NCBI RefSeq assembly: GCF_024763615.1
Contig: NC_077222.1
Span: 70,928,001-70,992,000 of the forward strand
DNA: 64,000 bases
Direction of reading: 5' to 3'
Source: Phlebotomus papatasi
Lineage: Eukaryota; Arthropoda; Insecta; Diptera; Psychodidae
Under the pieces are notes generated by a model. That model had not been told where the DNA came from. It saw nothing but the letters and a program-made list of their open reading frames with translations, and did not search any database. The position numbers were made by a program, and so were the translations under genes. Below are positions 1 through 11,153 of this stretch, piece after piece. The stretch's first letter is position 1; each line of letters starts with the position of its first letter.

Positions 1-1492
1 TCTGATTCTGTTATCCTACAATTTAAAAGAATTTTTAAATGATGAGTTTATTATTGTAATTTTGATGCTACAGTTTTTGGCCAAGTACTTGGATTTCTGA
101 GTTCCTAGTCCAGATATTATAGTTTGACTTTATCTATAGTTTAATAAAGTTAATTATGAAATATTTTTGACTTGGACTCGGGGCAAATATAGCCAGCAAT
201 CTGTGGCAAGCTAAAACAATCACAGATTTTCCACTAACATCTGGATAATTGCTAGATGAAAAACTACTATTGATATTCCTAGTTACCCTAGTAAGCAACG
301 TTAGAATTTGGAAGTGATATTGATGAAATGAATTTTTAAGAATGTTAATAACGTCGGCTAAAAGTTTTTTTCTTTAAATTTAAGTGACATATTTAGCATT
401 AGTGGGACTTCAATATATCAAGTAAAATAATATTTGTCCATTTTAAAATTTAGACTATGGATATACCCCAAAACTGATTATACCTACCAAGCCTACCAAT
501 GCTGAAGCACATGTAGCTAATGTGTCATACTTTTTCATTATAGTCTCTAGCAAGGATCAAGAATTTTAGACTGCACTGTTTCAAACAGCCAATATCCTAA
601 TGTTACTTATAAAACATGAAAACATTAGACGAACCTTAGCATTGCACAAATAATGTGCGAAGGAAAAGCTTCATTTGCTGGCTAAATGTACCCTTAAATA
701 TCTAGCAACATAACATACTCCAAAATCAGCTCTATATCGAATTTGTGGATACTCCTTTTTTAAAAATCTCGCCTATAACCCATTGTAGTTTGAACTTGCT
801 ATTAATTTTAATTATTCATTTTTTTTTAAATAAACTAAATTTTATTGTTTTAATAATTTTAATTCACAATATTTGGTCTTGCTTTAAAATCCACCGTTAT
901 TATATGTAAGTCATTTAAAATGGAAGAATATTAGGAAAGATTCTTAATTTTATTGCTTTGAAAGAAACCACAAAAATTCTATAAAACGTTAAAGGTGAAT
1001 GTATAGAACATCTGCCAATTTCAGCATTGCAAAAATCAAGAAGATAATTTTGACCAAAACTTTTTCTTTACGAAGGCAAGTAAAATGTGTTTGAAGTGAA
1101 ACTTCATTGAAATCATTTCTCATTAACTCAAAAGTTGAAGAATTCATGAAATGTATAGAAAAAAAGGAATAATTTCCTTTAGACATTCAGGCAGAGAATT
1201 CATACTATGAGCAAATTGCCATCATTTTAATTTCCTTTTCAGTTTCAGAGTATAATTATTTTTAAATTAAACAATTATCAATTAAACCTTATTAAATCTT
1301 TTATGGCGAATATTGTAAAGAAAATTAAAGATGTGGAAAAGTGGATTATCTTTGCGAAATGCTCGAATTCGAGAGCTAAATTCCATACCCCAAAAGCAGG
1401 TTCACATCCTTAAAAAAGCTTTAGGTTTAATTAATAAGGAAAAACATAATGTGCACGATTTATAGGATTTCACAAAGTTCTTTTTGCTATTC
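1..1492. other. AT-rich DNA without recognised features
   Basis: I see no open frame with protein-like composition, no RNA gene and no inverted-repeat element here. Short poly-A and poly-T runs dominate. The only open frame near 1 kb (65 codons, minus strand) has a low-complexity translation typical of chance frames. Confidence 0.6.
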
Positions 1493-1518
1493 TAATTGCG
1501 GAGTATACTCCGCAATTA
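1493..1518. repeat. 26-bp perfect palindrome
   Basis: The sequence reads TAATTGCGGAGTA followed immediately by its exact reverse complement, with no spacer. It lies just upstream of an old dispersed repeat, and its GC-rich core stands out from the AT-rich surroundings. It could be a protein-binding site, the remnant of a cruciform-forming element or chance. No flanking duplication is apparent. Confidence 0.7.
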
Positions 1519-1534
1519 AATTTTAAGTTCATCC

Positions 1535-1905
1535 GATCCATAGCAGTTTTGGAGCAATGAGCAATTTGTAAATTACTCAATTAATCGCTCAAAATAGCTT
1601 AGGAGTAAAGTAATTGATTTCCAGATAAAAAATATTTATCGGTTCATAACCGGTTAATGAACGGTTCATAACTGATTCAGACCAGACTCATCAGAGATTC
1701 AAAAATCTTTTCAACAAGCCCAAACATTTGACCCCATTCGATTGAGAAACGCTCGTTTTAGAGATTTGTTAAAAATTGAACCTTGAAAAACTATGTTAAA
1801 CTCCAAAGTTCTTAACTCGCTATCTTTCACCGTTTGACCTCGAAGTTTGGTAATACCTGGACGGATGGGCGAAAGAATGAACGGACGGACGGGTAAATTG
1901 CGTGA
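1535..1905 (-). mobile_element. Old (GGAC)n-containing dispersed repeat, DINE/HINE-like
   Basis: This stretch shares a long diverged alignment with 59026-59335. Both contain a block around AAAATAGCTTTAGGAG, then GATAAAAA and ATCGGTT, then CAGATTCAGAC, then CAACGAGCCCAAA. It ends with a GGACGG-rich tract at 1860-1895. Read on the minus strand, the tract is followed by GGTCAAACGGT and AGATAGCG, a motif pair also present at 10625-11060. A short conserved body next to a small tetranucleotide array recalls the DINE-1/HINE elements of flies, but I see no clear ends, so the class is inference. It is non-coding. Confidence 0.55.
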
Positions 1906-1995
1906 TATCATTTCTCAGAATTTATCTACTGTTCTAGACACACATTTCACTTAAACCGAGAGACTGCTTTACGTAATTATGATTAAAATAATGAT

Positions 1996-2530
1996 CAGTA
2001 GCCGAATTTTACAATATCAAATATGAGAATGAGATTTTCAAAGGTGAGAATCCTATTCTCAAACTTACACTACTCACATTGATTTGAGAACGTTTTGTTA
2101 GAAAAATCGCATGCAACTTGCACAATAAGATGCTCAGCTCAATCATATTGCAATATTCATAAAAAATAATAAATAGTATCATTTTAGATGTTTTTTGGAC
2201 ATATTTGTTTTTAGTAAATGTGAAAGATGAAAATGTTGAGTTTACTCAATTATCAAACTCAAATTTTTTTGCTCAAACTCACACAATTTTACTCACATTG
2301 AGTTGAAACTCAACTCACATTGGAGACGCTCAGAGCAAGAGTGGTCTCCATTGTATGCATTTCCCAATTAAAACGGTCCACTTTTGCTCTGAGCATCTCA
2401 TTGTGCAAGTTGCATGTGATTATTCGAATAAAATATTCTCAAATCAATGTGAGTAGTGTGAGTTTGAGAATAGGATTCTCACATTCGAAAATCTCATTCT
2501 CATATTTGATATTGTAAAATTCGGCTACTG
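1996..2530. mobile_element. Palindromic MITE, family A copy 1
   Basis: The left end CAGTAGCCGAATTTTACAAT is the reverse complement of the right end, and the inverted arms run inward for about 100 bp or more (AATGAGATTTTC, CCTATTCTCAAAC, ACACTACTCACATTGA). A second internal inverted pair around GCTCAGAGCAA flanks the centre, so the element can fold almost completely. A closely related copy lies about 120 bp downstream. No transposase frame is present. The terminal symmetry extends outward to ATCA and TGAT, so the target duplication cannot be fixed from this copy alone. Confidence 0.85.
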
Positions 2531-2651
2531 ATGAGAAATTAGAGAAGTTAACCTTTATGGCTAATGCCGGCTTCAGACTGAAGGTTTAGCCCAGTTCCAG
2601 AAGATCTCAAAAATCTAATTAATAAGCCATTTTATTGATTTTTTTTTAAAT

Positions 2652-3190
2652 CTGTAGCCGAATTTTACAATATCAAATTTGTGAATGAGATTTTCAAATT
2701 TGAGAATCCTATTCTCAAACTCACACTACTCAGAATACTCACATTGATTTGAGAACGTTTTGTTCGAAAAATCGCACGCAAATCGCACAATAAGATGCTC
2801 AATCATATTTCAATATTCAAAAAAAAAAAAATAAATAGTATCATTTTAGATGTTTTTGAACATATTTGTTTTTAGTAAATGTGGAAGATGAAAAGGTTGA
2901 GTTTACTCAATTATCAAACTCAAACTTTTTTGCTCAAACTCACACAATTTTACTCACATTGAGTTGAAACTCAACTCACATTGGAGACGCTCAGAGCAAG
3001 AGTGGTCTCCATTGTATGACATTCCCTATTAAAACGGTCCACTTTTGCTCTGAGCACCTCATTGTGCAAGTTGCATGCGATTTTTGAATAAAACTTTCTC
3101 AAATGAATGTGAGTAGTGTGAGTTTGAGAATAGGATTCTCACATTTGAAAATCTCATTCTCATATTTGATATTGTAAAATTCGGCTACAG
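2652..3190. mobile_element. Palindromic MITE, family A copy 2
   Basis: This copy has the same structure and order of motifs as the element at 1996-2530, in the same orientation, with small substitutions and an added poly-A run near 2820. The termini are CTGTAGCCGAATTTTACAAT and its reverse complement. The outer base differs from copy 1, but symmetrically at both ends (CTGTAG here, CAGTAG in copy 1). The two copies are separated by about 120 bp of unrelated DNA, so they are separate insertions or a local duplication with later change. It is non-coding. Confidence 0.85.
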
Positions 3191-3210
3191 ATTGCATTTT
3201 ATCAGTTTTT

Positions 3211-3286
3211 GACTAATCCATTTCTTGGCTTAATCCGAAAAACAACCTAGTTAGTAGGAAACTGATGGAAATTTAGTCAAATCATT
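3211..3286 (-). repeat. Dispersed repeat fragment shared with 51624-51698
   Basis: Read on the minus strand, this stretch contains GATTTGACTAAATTTCCATC, then AGTTTCC, CTAACT, a GGATTAAGCC-like block and GGATTAGTC. The same order occurs on the plus strand at 51624-51698 with several substitutions. The flanks differ, so this is a dispersed repeat rather than a segmental duplication. No ends or coding content are visible. Confidence 0.6.
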
Positions 3287-4597
3287 GTTTTGATTATAAT
3301 TAGGTTAAGCCGTCTCCAGGCTTAAGTTGTAAGTGTGTCTAAGGCATATAACATGAAAAGATTTTGAAAAAGGCGGTTCCTAGAGGGCTCCAGGTGTGAA
3401 AGAAACCTAGGGATTCTAAGGAACTTCTCTCTCGGTGTTCTAGCTGTAAAGGCACCTACACATTTGGAGTATTTTTTTGTCAAAAATTGTTTTTTTTTAA
3501 GGAAATTGCAATGCAGTGCTGTAGGAGGAAATGTCAAAATTCTGTCAAAAGTGAAATTTTTGATGAAGATTGCTCGTAGGGTGTAGATGTAGAGGCCTTA
3601 AAAGGGAATGTTAGTGATTAGATAATGAGAAAATACTGTTTTAAAAATTTTTGTACAAAAGACATTTCCTTTATATTTGAAAAAGCTTGAATATTGTGGA
3701 AATCTTAGTAAAGTCTTTGCACAAAGAGATGATTTAATATGATAATTTTTGTTGTGTGGCATACTGTGTGGTAGTTGGAGATAGTGAAAATTTCATAAAA
3801 TTATGTGGGTTGTGCAGTATACTTATGCATCATTGTGTGATGCTGATGCTGACGAAGGCGACGTAAGAAGGGTATTTTAAATTACATTTTGTCATTTCTG
3901 ATGGTACACCAAGAGTAATGCATATATAGAAGTTGTGAATGATGGAGATGTTATGTATTGGGTGGTGTCACAATGGAGATGTTGGTTACAGAACATGATA
4001 AAATGAAATCATATTAAAATCTATTTTGTAAGAAGGATGAAAGGATTACATTCCTGGAGATTCTTCTCTCCCAAGTACTTTCAATCGTGCATCGTCTAAT
4101 ATGTCAAAATTTAATTTCAACTCTTCTTGCACAGTAACAACCCATAGCACTCAGTTTCCTGTGAATTTTTCATATAATCCCTTAAACTTTTGCCTCTTTA
4201 AAACCTTGACTGAATATAACCATTCTTTGACACAATCGTGCAAAAGAAGTTTTCTTTGCATCTTTTCCTGTTCATTGTATAGCACTGCAAAAATGGTGAA
4301 GGAAGTTCGGGGAGTTCTGGATATTATGGAAGAATTTTTTTCAGATGCGAAAGCATGAAAGATATGCTACGAAATTACAAATGTCGATAATTCTTGCTAT
4401 TAATCTAAGACATGAACAACAGGCAAAGACTGGGATTTTTTCAAAATTTTAAATTACTAAGATTGTACCAAAATTATCTTCTAAAGATAAAAGGATTCGC
4501 TATATAAAAATATACAGTGGTACACATCTAAATAAGGACAATATCTCTAAATCCGTTTATTAAGATGATGAGAACTTATATTTGCTATATAGATATA
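3287..4597. other. Mostly unannotated AT-rich DNA
   Basis: There are no inverted-repeat elements here. The one region of note is a minus-strand frame at about 4045-4366, listed separately. Confidence 0.5.
4045..4366 (-). other. Possible degenerate coding fragment, unrecognised
   Basis: A minus-strand frame runs open for 71 codons from 4366 to a TGA at 4151-4153. It then continues in the same frame for about 35 further codons to near 4045. The translation is charged and mixed in composition (for example LLLHDCVKEWLYSVKVL and LYEKFTGN, then DILDDARLKVLGREES), unlike the poly-Lys/Phe/Ile frames elsewhere. I do not recognise a family. It may be a decayed retrocopy or exon, or simply chance. The overlapping plus-strand frame 4101-4358 looks less protein-like. 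Confidence 0.15.
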
Positions 4598-5062
4598 AGG
4601 GAAACTGGGATACCACTGAACATGGGGTAGCCCCGAACATTGCGATTTTTTAATTAGTTATTAGACCTCAGAGCACGACACTTATATGAATTCATACACT
4701 GAGAAAAAAAGAGGGTGCGATTAACATTTTTTCCTCATAACTCTAAACTTTTTAGGTGTAAAAATATATCAACATTTTTTAATGTTAATTTTATACCTTT
4801 TTAAGAGTAAAATTAACATAAAAAAGGGTAACTTTAACTCCTAATACACCTAAAAAAAGGGTAATAATTACACCGATTTTAGATCAATACTGCAGGGTAA
4901 AATTAACATTTTCGGAATGTTATTTTAACTTTTTCGGATTTCTCTCAGTGTAGATACTATAGGGACGCTTGTACACTGAAGAAATGTTCGTCATACTCCA
5001 AATTTAGAAATAAAAAACAGTGTTCAGTGCTGCCCCATGTTTGTTGGTGCCCCAGTTTCACC
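4598..5062. mobile_element. MITE, GGGGAAACTGGGG family, interrupted copy
   Basis: The left end AGGGAAACTGGGATACCACT and the right end (reverse complement starting AGGTGAAACTGGGGCACCA) form terminal inverted repeats, flanked by TA on both sides (4596-4597 and 5063-5064). Complete relatives are at 28902-29113, 31514-31725 and 52457-52659, each about 0.2 kb. This copy is longer because a CACTGAG element sits at 4697-4950. It is more diverged than its relatives. It is non-coding. Confidence 0.85.
4697..4950 (+). mobile_element. CACTGAG MITE nested in another MITE
   Basis: The left end CACTGAGAAAAAAAGAGGGT and a right end whose reverse complement begins CACTGAGAGAAATCCG are flanked by a perfect 2-bp duplication, TA. 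The interior consists largely of repeated GTTAATTTTACC-like motifs in both orientations. A full relative lies in the opposite orientation at 63366-63617. It was inserted into the MITE at 4598-5062 and is therefore younger than that copy. The CACT(A/G) start and 2-bp duplication would fit the CACTA-type (CMC) transposons, but no transposase is present here. Confidence 0.8.
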
Positions 5063-5342
5063 TATGTTTTCTTCTTTAATAAAATTGTAGATACTAATAT
5101 ACATCATATACATTTATTTTAGAGAATAAGCGTTTTCAAAATCCATAGTATTTTTATTCGAAAATTTTTCACATTTTATTCGTGATGCAAACCACATTTT
5201 AATAGGGACAGGGTAAATTTCGATCAACAGCGCAAGATTTTAAATACTAATATTCAAAATATTAAGGTTATTTGATATTAAATATCTATCATTGATAAAT
5301 TTAGTGTTTGCTCGCGAATAGTTTCAATTTTGATAAATGATA

Positions 5343-5773
5343 GGGTAAGTGTACCAAATTTCGGCATAGTTGCATGCAAGCAACAAAGTCTCAAGTTTGA
5401 AATGTAATATTTTTAATAAAAATTGAATATTTTTGTTACACTTTTTTTATAAAGAGTGTTGCTTGAAACTTTGCAGACAGTTTATCATCTTTATTTTCTT
5501 TAAAATCATTATTAATACATTTTAAAATGAATAAAAATGTAGACATAGCATTGGTGGCCTATTTCGGCCACCTTCATTCTCATAGTGCCTTGCCCTTCCA
5601 GAATTCTTTCAATGTGTTTTTCAGATCATCTTGCTCGTCGAAGCGACATTTTTTGTTATTTTTTTTGCATTGTACAATCTCAAGAGAATGCAAAAACTAA
5701 AAATTCATGGAAATTAAAGGAACAAAAAATATGGTCGAAATTGCAAGCTGGCCGGAATTTGGCACACTTACCC
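5343..5773 (+). mobile_element. MITE, GGGTAAGTGTGCCAAATT family, copy 1
   Basis: The termini GGGTAAGTGTACCAAATTTC and (right, reverse complement) GGGTAAGTGTGCCAAATTCC are flanked by TA at 5341-5342 and 5774-5775. The interior carries the phrase TTTCGGCCACC in inverted form. A full copy in the opposite orientation is at 22311-22735, and a copy with only the left end is at 10156-10515. The frames inside are not conserved between copies and are not genes. The G-rich start and TA duplication resemble pogo-type elements. Confidence 0.85.
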
Positions 5774-5775
5774 TA

Positions 5776-7120
5776 TCTTTATTAATTTATTTTAAAGAAC
5801 GTTTTTTTTAAAAGGCCCTAATTAAGTTTATTTTGAATAAATAAAGTAGTGCTAAGCCCAAAATAAGGTGATGCTCGCTCAGATTCTTTATAAGCGACTA
5901 TATAGTACTTGTAAAACGAAAATGAGATTCTCGAAATTCGATTCTGGGTCAAATCTTAGACAAAATTCAAAGTTCAACTAATAAATTGTTGTTTTAATTG
6001 AGAGTTATATTACTATCTGATTTGACTTATTCAAGTTTGAGAGGGTTACCTCAAAAGATTTTAAGTTAAATTTAGTGACAAAAATTAAAGATTTACGATT
6101 CTGAGTCAATGGTTAATGGTGCTCCATATATTCCATTCTTGTCTCGAAATTTTTAAAGGTTTCAAGATCTTCCGGACTTTCCGGACCAGCTATAAAATTA
6201 AATAGATCTTAAAAGTGTAGAACATTTCCACTTCGATTTCTTTATAGTGGAATTTTTTTTAATATTTCAGCTTGAAGTAATTTAACCTTTTAGAATCAAA
6301 GATTTTTATCGGAGAAAATAAATCAGCCATTAAGGTCTGATTTAAAAATTAAACACTTTCAGATTAATCTCAAAATTTAGAAGAAAATCGCCTAACGAAA
6401 GGACGGGCATATAGACTTTATCGTAAAACGCCAAATTCGCAAAATTGTCTAAAAATAAATCTTCCTGTGCGGATGGGGACTGATATTCCGAGATATCAAA
6501 AAAATGTAGGGATTATACAAAATGCTCTCTCCATGAAGTTCGAGCGAGAATATAAGCTAAGCTGCACAAAAACAAGATTACACGGATGGAAAATCCAATA
6601 TTGGATTATGTCCCGTGAAAAATCAACTCAGTATTTTCTTGTGTCCTGATGGTAAACTCAAATTTCCAATTGTATAACGTTAGCGTTAAACTTGACAATA
6701 TACACCAGCGCGCTGAAATTATGGGGGTAGATTCTTAGTGGGAATGTTTGTGCGAATTGGAAGGTGAAATGAAAATTTCCAAATGTACATAACTTCTATC
6801 TGCTCTTCGGTAGGATGGCGGGAATAAAGATTAGAAATATTTTTACGGTCTGCACTATTTTCTTTCACTCAATTTCTTTATGCAATCTCATATATTTACA
6901 AATTACTTATATACATATTTTATAATTCTGACTTACAAATTATGCTATTTATGAATGCTATCCATTCAATTTAATAAATTTAATGATCAAATAGAAATTT
7001 TACTATCTTCCAGCCCACAAAAGCAAACAAAAAAGCCGGTACTACAAGAACTGTAAGTAATATCAATTCTTATCATCTAAAAGAGTTTAATTAAAATTGC
7101 ATTACAAAATTAAATAACTA
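5776..7120. other. AT-rich DNA without recognised features
   Basis: I find no gene and no complete element. A short stretch near 6160-6430 contains words such as TTCCGGACTTTCCGGACC and GGACGGGC that may derive from an old (GGAC)n-type repeat, but the similarity is too weak to annotate. Confidence 0.4.
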
Positions 7121-7122
7121 TA

Positions 7123-7351
7123 AGGTAAAGTGCCCTCAAGTCTACCGGTTCCTCAATTCGACCGGTAGAGATATTTATTCAATTTATTTATATTTGCACT
7201 AATATTTGGCCTATGATCTAATATTAATAGGTCAATTATACCATAAATAAATACGAATCAGTGACAATTTTATAGAAATTCACCATTAAAACATTCAAAT
7301 ATTGACCACCGATCGAGTCGAGGAACCGGTCGACTCGAGGGCACTTTACCT
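7123..7351. mobile_element. 229-bp MITE with AGGTAAAGTGCCCTC termini
   Basis: The left end AGGTAAAGTGCCCTCAAGTC and the right end, reverse complement AGGTAAAGTGCCCTCGAGTC, match closely. The inverted arms continue through ACCGGTTCCTC. The flanking TA duplication is intact (7121-7122 and 7352-7353). The termini are GC-rich and the centre AT-rich. No other copy was found in the window. It is non-coding and probably mobilised in trans by a TA-targeting transposase (inference). Confidence 0.9.
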
Positions 7352-7353
7352 TA

Positions 7354-10153
7354 AGTTATATCAAAACATTTCATGAAATTTTCTTTAATTATGTCTATTT
7401 GTTAAATTCTTAAGTTTTAACATCAGTTGAAAAGATAAAGTTATTTCATACTCTATAAATAAGTCTTGAACTGAAACTTATTTAGTTTGCTCAAACTTAA
7501 TAGGCATAGCAATGTACTTTTTGGAAATACAATGAGCACTCTCTTTGACATGATTGAAGATATTGATGGTCAACTCTTTGGATATATTGAATGTGCACCA
7601 TTTGGCAAGAGGATGGAATGTACAATTTAAAAGGACACACTAGACTCATTCTCAGTGAAAAGAGCTTAAATATCTACGAGTGGTTTTGTGGTAAACCAAC
7701 GGGCATTCGTATATTCACATTCAACCGTCATTTCTCTGTAATATTGCTCGAAATCAAAAAGAGAACAGTATAGTCACTTGTTTATCATCAATATTTACGC
7801 CCCTGGACTTAAAAAATTTACATACTTGTATACGAGTCTAATCTAAAGTATTTCTAAAAATCAGATTTCGTTGTTTACCTATCAATTAGTTTAAGGCACT
7901 TTAAGGTAATTTCAGTCAGAATCTTTTTTTTTATTTTAAAATTTTCTCACTGTTTCAGTTGGGCAAAGAGAAAAAAAGACCACGAAAACGAAAAAAAAGA
8001 ATAGCATTTTTCTGATCTTTTTCTGTTTCCCATTTTCTGGGTTATTAATTGTTTGTTCAAGCAGGAATTCCAGGATTTATTAAAAATAATTCAATTGAAC
8101 TTTTCGTATTCAAATTCAGAGATTTTCTAGACAAACACCTCACTCGTAAATACAAATAATCATTAATTATCCCTCTTAAAATTTTTCAAAGTCAAAAATT
8201 AATCCTGTTTGTTGGTTATATAAATATACTTCCCTCAAAATATTGTTATAAATTAATTTATTTAGGTATAGGTTTTCGTAAATCGATTTAGGTTGGTCAT
8301 GAAAATAGATAGTGAAAAAAGGAAAGACTTCGTGTAACGCTTGAGATTCTACTTAACCAAATATACTATCTTATCAGAAGGTCTCGTAAAAAAATACTAT
8401 TATTCCCTATAGGATGCAGAAAAAACACAGCATCGCACATGTCACATTTACGAGTTCGAGCACTCAGTAAAGTCTGTTTCAGTTCGTCATCCCTTTTATT
8501 AAATACAAAACGTGTATTTTCTGCAGAAAAGCCACATACACACAAATATACACCATAAACTTTAAAAGCTCTGAATTACTCGTGAGTGTTTTCCGGAAAT
8601 GGATATTTGGAGTGCTCAACATTTTACGTTATAAAATGTATATGGTAAAGGATACGCAGCAATGTATGATGAAAGCCCTATTGAAGAATGGAGAGGAAAT
8701 TTATAAAAGTAACAAATCCCCTGGAGCACGTATAAACATATACATTTCTCTAAAAAAGTTATACACTATATATACAGGAGTTTTGTGCCGAAAGGGAAAA
8801 ATTCACAGTTTCATCCCCCACACTTTGATTCTCTCAAAGTACACACGCATTTTTGGGAGAATGGCATGCAAATGGGATAGGCCATCAGAGCGAAAGCAAA
8901 GGAGGTCAAAATGATAAATGACGGTTCAACCGAAATCTCAAATAATATTAACATACGAAGCAAATGACAAAATGGTTCATTTAATTTATATTTATTTACA
9001 GAAAATGTAAGTGTTTGTGTTTGTATGGCATGATATTTTTGCAAATTGGAAAAATAGCCTGATGAAGAAAAATATCAGATTGAGTAACAAAAGATTCGTA
9101 AAGTAGAACGACCTAATATGGAGTGATAAAAAATGAGTGAATAAAAGTGATAAATTCAGATATGTCTTCTCTTGCCTTCGAGATGTTGTCTTTTGGATGA
9201 AAATTTAATTAAATATGACTGGTGGAGAAAAATACAACCCTTTGGTGCCTTTTGCATCTCAATGGCGTTGAGTATCTCATCAGGAAATCCTTCTACACGC
9301 AGTTTAAAGTTTTCATCTTTGTGTCCCTTCTAAGACTTCCACCATATCTGTTTTGTAAACCCAATGAAGAACTGACCACCAAAACCCCCTTCTCACTCCA
9401 ATCTTAACACTTTTCACGCTTACTCTCAAGCTACATAGTCACAACAGTCCATTTCCAACCAAAGACCCTAATTTCAAACTTTATGCATACCTATACATAT
9501 TTCATTAGAAACATCTATGGAGAGGCACGTAGAAAGAAAGTATCTTATCTGCCAAAATTAGAATTTAATCACATTATTTCAACTTTTAATTAATTATTTT
9601 TAATTTCTTCCCAAATACGACAAGCACACGAAACCTCACTTTCTTCCACACCCACCACACCGCACCACATCTCGTATTGTTGGTGTTAGGCTGCGAGCAG
9701 AGAAATTAAAAATCACTTTGTTTTTCTTTCGTAATATCAAAGAGGACATTACATAATTGGATCCTCTAATGCGTTTTCTTTCCTGGGTTCTTCTTCGGTG
9801 TATTAAGAAGAGCGACTTTGCTTGGTGCTCTTAAGCCAATTACAATCGACCCGAGAAAGAAGATGTCATGTACCCTCCATTGACATATACATATAGACTG
9901 AGAGGGGTTAATGCTATTTTAATCCAATGTGAACATCAATTCCGGATTAAGATTGAATTTCCAGACAATACTGTAGAGATTTTCATGGAATACAATATAA
10001 GTATTTAATTTTAGAAATGTGTCTAAGTTACTTGTCATTAACAAATTTACTCTGAAAGCTACATATTAAAAAAAGAAATGTCCTAAAAAATCATTACTCT
10101 CAATAGAATCATAATGTATGCATATGCATACATAAGTTAAATGACAATAATAA
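7354..10153. other. Unannotated AT-rich DNA, 2.8 kb
   Basis: I see no inverted-repeat element and no gene I can support. Frames at 7532-7630 (33 codons from an ATG) and 8582-8914 (110 codons from a GTG, plus strand) are open but match nothing I recognise. A segment near 9600-9700 is slightly less AT-rich (CACACCCACCACACC). Confidence 0.4.
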
Positions 10154-10155
10154 TA

Positions 10156-10515
10156 GGGGAATTGTACCAAATTTCGCCCAGATTACAATTTCGGCCAGCT
10201 TTCAATTTGGGCCACTTCTTTTCTTCCTCAAATTTCAATGATTTTTTAGTTTTTGAACACTCTTAAAGAGATTACACAATGCAGAAAAAGTCACTTCGGC
10301 AAACGAAAATGATGTGAATGAGACTTTGGAAAAATTTCGGAAGAGCAAGGACCAGTGAGAATTGAGAATCAAAGTGGCGAATATATTACCCAAAAAGCTT
10401 TGTCTACATTTCTATTAATTTTAAAACGTATTAAGATAGATTTCAGAGAAAACAAAGACGATAAACTATCTACAAGATTCCCAGCAATACTCCTTAAAAG
10501 GGAAGTTTTTCTTTC
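10156..10515 (-). mobile_element. Truncated MITE, GGGTAAGTGTGCCAAATT family
   Basis: This starts with GGGGAATTGTACCAAATTTC after a TA at 10154-10155, continues with TTTCGGCCAGCTTTCAATTT and follows the order of the copy at 22311-22735 through the CAATACTCCTTAAAAGG block. The right terminal inverted repeat is absent, so the copy is one-ended or decayed at its right side. Position 10515 is an estimate of where similarity fades. Confidence 0.65.
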
Positions 10516-10624
10516 AAATCTGTTCTTTACCAACAACTAATTGCCCTTTTCAACACAGAAAATCTTCTTTCTCCAAATATTTAACTTTCCATTCATTTGA
10601 TTTGTTTTACTCCAAAGGAGTTTA

Positions 10625-11060
10625 TTTAATCTCTAGATTTTTCGCCTCCCAAAATTTCCACCTTCCACCACTCGCGAACTCAACAAATCTTCGTGTTTTA
10701 GGCGAATTTTGAGAAAAGATATTCCACTGTTTGTCCGTCCATCCATCAATCGGTTTGTCCGTCTTTTTGTCCGGCTGTTGACAGTTCTAAAGGCCAAACG
10801 GTTATAGATAGAGTTTGGAATCGGAGGACGTCTATAAGTCGACCTTAGAACCGTTAAAATGTCCCTAATTTTTCCCCGCCTCTTTCCTTCCTCTCTAAAA
10901 TCCAAAAAAATGATATCCCTCTTTAAATGAGGTCACGTTGTGTGTGATGGCTGTTTGTCTATTTTTTCATCTAGCCGTCGCCAGACCTAGAGGTCAAAAG
11001 GTTACAGATAGCGCTTTTAGTAGTCAGAAGACTACCATAGGTCGATTCAAAAATCTTTAG
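10625..11060 (+). mobile_element. Old (GTCC)n-containing dispersed repeat, DINE/HINE-like
   Basis: A degenerate GTCC array (GTCCGTCCATCC, then TTTGTCCGTC and TTTGTCCGG, 10733-10775) is followed by AGGCCAAACGGTTATAGATA and AGTTTGGA. The same array and GGTCAAACGGT...AGATAGCG pair occurs on the minus strand at 1535-1905. A second, diverged set follows about 190 bp later (AGAGGTCAAAAGGTTACAGA, TAGCG, CCATAGGTCGA), so the unit appears partly duplicated in tandem. There are no clear ends. The HINE assignment is inference. Confidence 0.5.
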
Positions 11061-11153
11061 CATTTATTTTTGCTACACTCACTAATTCAAACACACACAC
11101 AAGGCAAAAGACCTTAATAAAAAGCTAGCTAGATAGATATAATTAACTACATA

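Noticed and set aside
5585..5785. Open frames inside the GGGTAAGTG MITEs (also 22384-22572 and 10355-10540)
   Set aside because: The frames are on different strands or phases in different copies and extend over the terminal repeats, so they are not coding.
8582..8914. 110-codon plus-strand frame
   Set aside because: It begins at GTG, is rich in Lys, Ile and Tyr, has no motif, and overlaps an equally open minus-strand frame. It is most likely chance in AT-rich DNA.
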